A stretch of 27,337 nt of DNA from UMGS1851 sp900555605 (GTDB taxonomy: Bacteria; Bacillota; Clostridia; UBA1212; UBA1255), in the NCBI GenBank assembly GCA_902472555.1, contig CABROF010000024.1:1-27337 (forward strand), given 5' to 3'. Shown one piece after another: positions 13,440 to 20,765 of this stretch (the first letter of the stretch is position 1; each line of letters starts with the position of its first letter). The notes beneath the pieces were generated by a model, which did not search any database, was not told where the DNA came from, and saw only the letters and a program-made list of their open reading frames with translations. The position numbers and the translations under genes were made by a program.

Positions 13440-14375
13440 TCATACTTCGTCTCTCCATTCCATAAATCCTACCGTGAAAGGCAGGTGATCAAATTTTCTC
13501 GTTCCGATGTGCACAAATTCATTCGCGGTATACCAGTTTTTGAGCAGAGTGTTCTCCTCGATAATGCCAATAGTAATTCTATGACCGCAAAGTTCTCGGA
13601 CTTTTTCTTTTGTATAATCAAGAAGCAGCTTGCCGCATCCACTATGCCGATATTCTGGCAACACGGCGAGATTGTGAAGCTCATAGGCATCCTCGCTTTC
13701 TTTTGAAATCGAAACATATCCTACCATTTTTCCGGCATAGTACAGGCCGAACATCTGCCATCCCCGGCTTATCTGTGCTTGCAGGCTCTCAATTGTCATA
13801 AAGCTCGTGTGCATCGGGCAATTATCTCGTGTCAGGCCGAATTCGCAGGCGACTGTGGCGAAGGAACGGCGGATCACATCAATGGCGGAAGAAAGAGAAA
13901 CCTCACGAATTGGGAAAATACCGTTGGTCGGTTTTTCGGCGTCTAAAAGAGTCAATTTTTCATTTATTCTCTGCTGTGAGCCGGTATCAATATATCCGCA
14001 GGATTTACGGCGCAGACATTCAACTCTCGTTTTGTAATACTGCTCCTGAAACCGTACCGCTTCGGCAATTTCCGTCTGATTGAATACCATCCCGTCCGGG
14101 GCTGCAACAAGCTTGTCCTCCACATCGTTTTCCCGATGGATAATGCCGATGATTCTTCCGGTAAATTCGTCAATCGGCCCGGCAACGCCCATTATATAAA
14201 CATCCAATTCCTCGCCATCGCCTCCGAGCACACCGGGAATATAGCCGTAGTTTATCGGGTAAATAAGGGTGTATTTTTCTTTTTTATGTACATATCCGGC
14301 AGGCCGGTCGATTTTGACCGTAACGGTTTTGCCGAGATAGCTTTTCAACTGCTTTTTTCGCTCCTCAGTAGTCAT
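13440..14375 (-). CDS. Inorganic-pyrophosphatase-like domain fused to GNAT acetyltransferase
   Basis: A 311-aa two-domain protein. Residues about 10-125 resemble soluble family I inorganic pyrophosphatase: IYPINYGYIPGVLGGDGEELDVYIMG (38-63), with D53, E55 and D58 at the DxDxxD signature (the middle Asp is Glu), and NDVEDKLVAAP (83-93) like the second metal site. Residues about 150-311 are a GNAT domain with LHNLAVLPEYRHSGCGKLLL as acetyl-CoA motif. Such fusions occur in Clostridia. Whether pyrophosphate is hydrolysed is unknown; coupling to acyl transfer is speculation. The start overlaps the DUF3267 stop by 4 nt (ATGA), so the two are translationally coupled. No separate ribosome site needed. 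Confidence 0.82.
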   Translation of the reverse strand: MTTEERKKQLKSYLGKTVTVKIDRPAGYVHKKEKYTLIYPINYGYIPGVLGGDGEELDVYIMGVAGPIDEFTGRIIGIIHRENDVEDKLVAAPDGMVFNQTEIAEAVRFQEQYYKTRVECLRRKSCGYIDTGSQQRINEKLTLLDAEKPTNGIFPIREVSLSSAIDVIRRSFATVACEFGLTRDNCPMHTSFMTIESLQAQISRGWQMFGLYYAGKMVGYVSISKESEDAYELHNLAVLPEYRHSGCGKLLLDYTKEKVRELCGHRITIGIIEENTLLKNWYTANEFVHIGTRKFDHLPFTVGFMEWRDEV

Positions 14376-14956
14376 ATACGGTGCTCCATTCTATACATTC
14401 CAAATATTATATCCTTTTTATCGGTTCTTTTCATTGTATAAAAGAGCAGATAAACATCTGTATAACTGCCGTAAATATTGAGAACCAAAAGAAAAATCAT
14501 AAATATTCTTATTTGTTCTGTACAAAGCATTGTAAGCGGCAAAAGAATGACTGTCAAGACTATTATAGGCAATATGATTGATATACATTCCTTAAATTTG
14601 GTTGTTTTTCCGTTATAAATAGCTGACACCGTACCTTTACCGATGGTTATAACGCATTTTTCATCCAGTCTGAAGCCCGCAAGAGGCAGCAGATGCAGAA
14701 GCTCATGGATTGGCGTTATTATAAAAAGCCAAACGAGCACCGCTGCAATCAAGCTGATAAATAAATTGAAAATGCCATCTTTTGCAAGATATTGACGCAA
14801 TGCAAAGGCGCCAATTGCCACTGCTAAAGCTAAGAATATATTGATGATGCCTGTATGTCGTTTGACAACACTCCAGTCATACCACTTTGTCCATCCGAAA
14901 TCTTCTGTAATTCCGTTTTCTATATATGCATAATCTCCCCTATTCTTTATCTGCAT
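14372..14956 (-). CDS. DUF3267 putative membrane zinc metalloprotease
   Basis: A 194-aa membrane protein with HELLH at 84-88 (ITPIHELLHLLPLAGF), the zincin signature of DUF3267. Hydrophobic segments lie near 36-52, 62-82, 126-146 and 148-168, so the active site would be at or in the membrane. Substrate unknown; related intramembrane proteases cleave regulators or process peptides, but this is only family-level knowledge. GGAGGATG precedes the ATG by 4 nt. It is the first gene of a two-gene unit with the pyrophosphatase-GNAT fusion. Its upstream side joins the truncated HAD gene after 40 bp, which looks like a deletion scar. Confidence 0.8.
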   Translation of the reverse strand: MQIKNRGDYAYIENGITEDFGWTKWYDWSVVKRHTGIINIFLALAVAIGAFALRQYLAKDGIFNLFISLIAAVLVWLFIITPIHELLHLLPLAGFRLDEKCVITIGKGTVSAIYNGKTTKFKECISIILPIIVLTVILLPLTMLCTEQIRIFMIFLLVLNIYGSYTDVYLLFYTMKRTDKKDIIFGMYRMEHRI

Positions 14957-14996
14957 TTCTCATCCTCCAGTATCTGTATCATTTCATATCATTCTT

Positions 14997-15311
14997 TTAT
15001 GTGTATGTGTTCTCACCTTGCTCGGAAAACAACAGGTTTGCACGGGTGTCAATTTTCTCGGTTACGCCTTCGCCAACAAGCAAGTAACGATAATACCGCT
15101 TGAAAAATTCGCGTTCATCGTCAAGCGTTTTATACCACGGATTTCTGCCCTCCGATGCAAGTCCGAACAAGTGCATCATCTTATCATACGGAAGCCCAAA
15201 CGGCTTTCCGCTCCACTGTGAAATTGTTTTATCACGCCACGCCTCTTTTTCGGGATTGAAATAGGTAAGCGTACCGTCACGGTCGAAAAAGATGGCTTTA
15301 AACTTTTTCAT
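14997..15311 (-). pseudogene. HAD-superfamily hydrolase, 3'-truncated
   Basis: The 104-aa product begins MKKFKAIFFDRDGTLTYFNP, a complete HAD motif I with nucleophile DxD (D10, D12), then a cap-like helical part. Motifs II, III and IV (Ser/Thr, Lys, and the GD..D acidic pair) are missing, whereas full HAD phosphatases of this type are 200-230 aa. The frame ends in an unrelated-looking tail (GENTYT) 40 bp before the DUF3267 gene. It therefore cannot be a working phosphatase on its own. The start overlaps the preceding gene by 14 nt, so both were an operon. Confidence 0.7.
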
Positions 15312-15771
15312 GTGCTGCCTCCATCAAATTATGAATAGCATTTTGTAAGCCCGTTCGCAGATCCTCTGTTAAGTACTGTTCCGGCGGAATATGAATAAAT
15401 AATGCCCGTCCATTCATTATTTCAAGAACTCGGTAATAAGCATAATTGCACAGATACGAGGTCGCCCGCTTTGCTATCGTTACCTGCAAACCATATATTT
15501 CAAATACATCTGAGAAGTCTCCGACATCATACGCGGTTTTGCAAACATTGCCGTTAAGCGCCGCTTTCGGCTCTATGCGGATTTTATCTTTTAACCGAGG
15601 ATCGATGCCAAACATGATTACCCCCAGATAAGGGTCAAAGTCAAATTCTTCGATATCGCGGTCAATACCGTCATATGAATTCGTGAAAAGCAGCTTGTCG
15701 TTCTCACATTCCCGAATCAACTGATAAGAGGAGTTATAGACTCCTTTGAATGCCGATAAAAGAATATTCAT
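15298..15771 (-). CDS. Short pyroglutamyl-peptidase I (C15)-like protein
   Basis: The 157-aa protein resembles pyrrolidone-carboxylate peptidase. The start MNILLSAFKG matches the family ILxTGFxPF strand; the catalytic Cys is likely C108 in SYLCNYAYYRVLE, the His H127 in ALFIHIPP, and the Glu E68 in KIRIEPKAALN. All three are present although the protein is shorter than the usual 200-215 aa; the missing length seems to lie in the N-terminal third and at the C-terminus. It may trim N-terminal pyroglutamate, or have drifted to another substrate. It starts 3 nt past the end of the UGA-interrupted HTH frame and overlaps the truncated HAD gene, forming one minus-strand unit. Confidence 0.7.
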   Translation of the reverse strand: MNILLSAFKGVYNSSYQLIRECENDKLLFTNSYDGIDRDIEEFDFDPYLGVIMFGIDPRLKDKIRIEPKAALNGNVCKTAYDVGDFSDVFEIYGLQVTIAKRATSYLCNYAYYRVLEIMNGRALFIHIPPEQYLTEDLRTGLQNAIHNLMEAAHEKV

Positions 15772-15774
15772 CGA

Positions 15775-15969
15775 TTATGCCTCCGCCCGACCGTTGTTGA
15801 CCCACTCGCCAATTTTGGAAAGCTTGAACTTTCACTTCTTTCCGACCTTATGCGCGGGCATTTTCTTTGCTGCGATCCACCGCAGGGCGGTGTCTCTGCT
15901 GATGCCCAGATATTTCATAATCTCCGGCATGGAGTAATAGCGGTCTTCTATTTCTACTCTGGCACTCAT
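15775..15969 (-). pseudogene. Excisionase-like helix-turn-helix ORF with in-frame UGA
   Basis: From ATG at 15969 the frame reads 45 codons (RYYSMPEIMKYLGISRDTAL, then RWIAAKKMPAHKVGKK), stops at TGA (15834-15832), and continues in the same frame for 18 more codons (KFKLSKIGEWVNNGRAEA) to TAA at 15777-15775. In MerR/excisionase-type small HTH proteins this place normally reads KVGKxWKF, so the TGA replaces a TGG Trp codon. This is a single base change, sequencing error, or unusual decoding. Such proteins often accompany mobile elements or restriction systems. The intact length would be 64 aa, and the stop is 3 nt before the peptidase-like gene. Confidence 0.65.
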
Positions 15970-16077
15970 CTCAACATTGTATTTTTCATAGTATAGCATA
16001 AAACAACCAATTTGTAAAGTTATCGCACGATATTATACAGGGCGAACGCATGCGCCTCGCTTAGTTAGTCCTTCATT

Positions 16078-16463
16078 TTGTTTGTAACCTATAAGGCCGG
16101 TAAAAACTTCAACTTGCTTTTTACGGCTGCCACACACGTCCCTCAATTTTTCTTTGCCAGCGACAGTTTCCTTGATTTTGGAACGGGTTTTTATGCGACT
16201 ACATCTCAGCAACAGGCAGAGCGTTGGGCAAGAATCAAAATGCGCAGAGAGAATAAACCTGTCGGCTATGTTTCCGTCTACGAGTTTGATTTGGAAACGG
16301 CGGAGACATAATCCGTTATCCGCCGCTATCCGAACGCCGATATGGAATGGCTGCAATTTATCGTCAGAAACCGGAGTTCTGGACGCAGAGGAAACGGTCA
16401 AGCGGCTGAAAACGGAAGTTCTGCAGGATCAGTGGACATTCCACACCGAATTATCGCCCCTTA
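16078..16463 (+). pseudogene. DUF3990 (ADP-ribosyltransferase-like) remnant
   Basis: Plus-strand fragments: one frame holds FLDFGTGFYATTSQQQAERW and YVSVYEFDLETAE before a stop at 16311; a second carries YPNADMEWLQFIVRNR; a third carries LDAEETVKRLKTEVLQDQWT then FHTELS. In order these match DUF3990 proteins, whose central pattern is DFGxGFYxTxxxxQAxxWA, then EWxxFIxxNR, then a C-terminal helical tail. The N-terminal YHGS part is not recognisable, and the segment between the NR and LDAEET pieces is too short, suggesting deletion. It is transcribed opposite to the neighbouring accessory genes and ends at a hairpin (16455-16476). Confidence 0.6.
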
Positions 16464-16476
16464 GGGGCGGTTTATT
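16455..16476 (+). terminator. GC hairpin, possible terminator
   Basis: CGCCCC (16455-16460), TTA, GGGGCG (16464-16469) followed by GTTTATT. It overlaps the end of the DUF3990 remnant. The stem is good and the T run is interrupted. The 214 bases between it and the tRNA show no gene. Confidence 0.45.
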
Positions 16477-16690
16477 CGGTTTTGTCGGCTCGAATGCTTT
16501 CGAAATAGGATTTTTGCCCTTTGGCATCTATATAACTATCTTGAAAAATTTCTATTTGAAAATGCGAAAAATTCCGATAAAACCGAGGCTTTTCCGCGGA
16601 GCATCCTTTGGGGCCGTCCTTTTTTGGTGCGGAGCGGAATGATAGGACTTGAAAAAGAAGAATGGGAGAATCCTATAAGGACACTCCCAC

Positions 16691-16773
16691 TGGTACGGAT
16701 GGCGGGAGTTGAACCCGCACGCTCGCGCAATGGAACCTAAATCCATCGTGTCTGCCAATTCCACCACATCCGC
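16691..16773 (-). tRNA. tRNA-Leu (anticodon UAG)
   Basis: On the minus strand the sequence folds as a class II-like leucine tRNA: acceptor 5' GCGGATG pairs with CATCCGT (one G-U), D-arm GGTGGAATTGGCAGACAC, anticodon stem ATGGA/TCCAT around loop TTTAGGT giving anticodon TAG (CUN codons), a variable arm TGCGCGAGCGT, T-arm GCGGGTTCAACTCCCGC, discriminator A and encoded CCA. It lies just right of the accessory stretch, a common integration landmark. Confidence 0.95.
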
Positions 16774-17218
16774 AAGCTGCTAATCTGCTTTTAAGCTTCA
16801 GCTGATATGCAGTCTGTAAAGCAGAGGTTATCATATCAAACAATCCTGCAAATTTCAAGCGGTAACTTGTATTCTGGTTCAATCCCATTTTTCAATGCAT
16901 TCAGAATTGATTATTGCAGAAAATACTCGTGTTTATCCCTAAACGTTTCCCATCTGTAAAAAGTGCCCACAGCACTCCTTTTGCACTTTCAACATACATA
17001 TGCTATAATACGCAGTTGTATTGATAATCGCTGACACAAAACCAACAGGCGGAGTGCGGGCAAAGCGATAGGCAGGCCGGGGCGGAGTTTGCCGGCCGAT
17101 GGGTGCCGGATTCCGGACGGCGGACGGTAGACTCCGCACAGCGGCAGAGCGCCGGTTCGGGTATATCGTTTCAATCGCAGTGCACAGCGGCAGAACGGAA
17201 ACAGAAAGGACGCAGGAT
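16774..17218 (+). promoter_or_regulatory. Intergenic region with asnS promoter and long leader
   Basis: No gene is visible between the tRNA and asnS. A promoter (TTGCAC at 16981-16986, 17 nt, TATAAT at 17004-17009) gives an expected start near 17016 and a leader of about 200 nt that is markedly GC-rich. The leader has possible stems (GCGGAGT near 17051 with ACTCCGC near 17131; GGCCGG with CCGGCC around 17077-17097) and the direct repeat GCACAGCGGCAGA, two copies near 17136 and 17180. The T-box signature AGGGTGG...ACCGCG was looked for and is absent. Confidence 0.6.
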
Positions 17219-18613
<1,395 letters not shown>

Positions 18614-18728
18614 GGGCGTTTTTGTTTGCATTTTTATGCAGAAATATTTCAAGGCCCAAGCCGGGGAAGCGGCGACCGGCAACCGGTAAGAGGCAAACCG
18701 CCTGCCGGTTGCCGTAGGCCTGCCGCGT

Positions 18729-19721
18729 TCACACGCGTCCGCCGCGTCTGCTTTTGCGGCGCTTGCCCCGGGAACGGCTTTTGATGGGGTCAATCATTTT
18801 TACCGAAAGAAAAATCAGCAGCACGGATAGGGCAAGCATAAGCAGGACATCCACGCCGATGTACAAATAGGCGTACCGGTTGCTGACCTGAATGTTCAGC
18901 ATTTCAAAGAAAATTCCCTGCTCGCTGCCGATCAGCAGAGAAATCAGCGTAAAAAGGGCGACAAACGGATTCAGATAATATCCTGCCGGTATGAAATCCA
19001 TGTTATAGAACATGCCTCCGGAGCCCCGGCTAAAATATAAATACGCCTGTACGGCAGCCGCGATAAAGCTTCCGATCCCGATAAACAGCAGCGTAAGATA
19101 AGAAATAATAGAGCTTGTAACGGTTCTGCGAAATACGGTGGAATAAAAGAGTCCCACGCTGCCGCAGACAATGGCGGTTACCACCAGAAACAGCATAACC
19201 AGTACAATGGCCTGGGGCGAAACCCCGCCGTACAAAAAAGTAATGCTGTAAAGCGGGATTGTGCAGATCAGCAGCAGCAAAACCCATCCCACGGCAGAAA
19301 TCAGCTTGCCCAGCACGATCTTCACGGGACGCATCTGCGTACACAGCAGAAGATCCAGCGTCTGCTTCTCCCGTTCCGAAGAGATCGCCCCTGAAGTCGC
19401 GCCAGGCGCGATAAAAATCATGATAAAAAACTGCGCGATGGACAGCACCATAAATACAAGACGGCCCGTCTCACTGTAATCACTGAAATAATAAGATCCA
19501 TTGTTGGTCAGGCTCAGCAGAATCAGCAGAAATACAGTCAGGCAGCCGACATAGATCAAAATTCCGATGGGCGCCCGCCAGCTGCGCATTTTCACCTTGC
19601 ACTCAGAAAAAACAATGGGGTTGTGCAGCATCTGCCGCAAAGATTTCCGCGGATTCCGCCCCGCGCCGGAACTTTCGTTCCGCGCCTGTGTAAGCCCTTG
19701 GTTATGAGACTGTTGCATCAT
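18729..19721 (-). CDS. ABC-2 type transporter permease
   Basis: A 330-aa integral membrane protein with a cytoplasmic N-terminus (about 1-50), roughly six to seven hydrophobic segments (about 52-70, 88-108, 140-160, 172-195, 205-232, 255-275, 296-318) and a very basic C-terminus (KSRSRGKRRKSRRGGRV). GAISSEREKQTLDLLLCTQM after the second segment is the conserved cytoplasmic coupling region of ABC-2 permeases. It would form the membrane channel for the adjacent ATPase. Its first codon overlaps the ATPase stop by 4 nt (ATGA), so they are coupled. Substrate unknown. Downstream is the 18677-18714 inverted repeat. Confidence 0.9.
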   Translation of the reverse strand: MMQQSHNQGLTQARNESSGAGRNPRKSLRQMLHNPIVFSECKVKMRSWRAPIGILIYVGCLTVFLLILLSLTNNGSYYFSDYSETGRLVFMVLSIAQFFIMIFIAPGATSGAISSEREKQTLDLLLCTQMRPVKIVLGKLISAVGWVLLLLICTIPLYSITFLYGGVSPQAIVLVMLFLVVTAIVCGSVGLFYSTVFRRTVTSSIISYLTLLFIGIGSFIAAAVQAYLYFSRGSGGMFYNMDFIPAGYYLNPFVALFTLISLLIGSEQGIFFEMLNIQVSNRYAYLYIGVDVLLMLALSVLLIFLSVKMIDPIKSRSRGKRRKSRRGGRV

Positions 19722-20740
19722 GCATGCCGCCTCCCTTCTGCATATTCGGCCATCTGTTCTCCGCTTTCCGCGGCATCCTCCCGGTCCGGGGCCGCGCCGT
19801 CTGCGGCAGGGCTGCTGTTAATCACCTCAAGGAATACCTGTTCCAGGCTCTGTACCGTCCGGTTGACAGAAATAAATTTCACATTTGAAACCGCCATGAT
19901 ATGAATCAGCTCCGCGGTCTGCCTGTCGTCTCCGCGGAACACCACCTCAAGATCGTTATTTTCCCTGATGATTTCGCCTGTCAGGGTGTTGGAGCGCAGT
20001 ATCGCCACCGCATTTTCAATATCCTCCTCTGTCAGGAAGGTAAAGGTCATCCGCGCCTGTTCCCCTGTAAACATGCGGCTGATCTCCTCTACCGTGCCCA
20101 TGGTCAGCAGCTTGCCCCGGTTGATGATTGCCACCCGATCGCACAGCTCACCGAGCTCAGGTAAAATATGGGAGCTGATAATAATGGATTTTCCCTGATC
20201 CCGCAGCGCACGCAGAATATATTTCATCTCCGCCCGTGCCTGCGGGTCCATGCCGGAGGCAGGCTCATCGAGGATTAAAAGCTTGGGCTCATGGATCAGA
20301 CAGCGTGCCAGGCACAGGCGCTGCTTCATCCCGCGGGACAGCGTATCCACATAAAAATCCGCCTTGTCCGACAGATTCACCAGCTCCAGCAGCTCTCCGG
20401 CCAGCTTTTTTCGTTTTGCTTTGGGCACATGATTGGCATCTCCGTAAAAATCAAGGTATTCGTGTACCCGCAGATTATCGTAAACGCCAAAAAAATCCGG
20501 CATATATCCCACCAGCTTCCTGGCCTCCATGGGATAGGCCTGTACGGAGATGCCATCAATCCATGCATCTCCGGAGCTTGACGCCATCAAGGTCGCAATA
20601 ATGCGCATGGAGGTAGTCTTGCCCGCACCGTTGGGTCCGACGAACCCGAAGATCTCCCCCTTCTCCACCTCTATGTTAAAATGATCCAGCGCCAGAAATT
20701 TGCCGTACCATTTTGTCAGATCCATTGTTTTTAATATCAT
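19718..20740 (-). CDS. ABC transporter ATP-binding protein
   Basis: A 340-aa ATPase. Walker A is GPNGAGKTT (35-43), the signature motif LSRGMKQRL (134-142), Walker B LLILDEPASGMDP (154-166), with an H-loop region ISSHILPELGELCD downstream. The C-terminal part (about 225-340) is an extra domain typical of ABC-2 exporters. With the permease and the 933-aa protein it forms an export or envelope-remodelling complex. The ATG at 20740 gives an N-terminus like the family (MILKTMDLTKWYGK); the open frame extends upstream to 20788, overlapping the preceding gene, but has no family match. GGAGG is 13 nt upstream, rather far, so the precise start is less sure. Confidence 0.9.
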   Translation of the reverse strand: MILKTMDLTKWYGKFLALDHFNIEVEKGEIFGFVGPNGAGKTTSMRIIATLMASSSGDAWIDGISVQAYPMEARKLVGYMPDFFGVYDNLRVHEYLDFYGDANHVPKAKRKKLAGELLELVNLSDKADFYVDTLSRGMKQRLCLARCLIHEPKLLILDEPASGMDPQARAEMKYILRALRDQGKSIIISSHILPELGELCDRVAIINRGKLLTMGTVEEISRMFTGEQARMTFTFLTEEDIENAVAILRSNTLTGEIIRENNDLEVVFRGDDRQTAELIHIMAVSNVKFISVNRTVQSLEQVFLEVINSSPAADGAAPDREDAAESGEQMAEYAEGRRHA

Positions 20741-20765
20741 GGCTTTTTCTTTTCCTCCCCTCTGC

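Noticed and set aside
16673..16888. 71-codon minus-strand ORF covering the tRNA
   Set aside because: It reads through the tRNA-Leu gene; the product is an artefact.
16774..17218. T-box riboswitch before asnS
   Set aside because: The conserved T-box antiterminator sequence and a terminator pairing were looked for by eye and not found.
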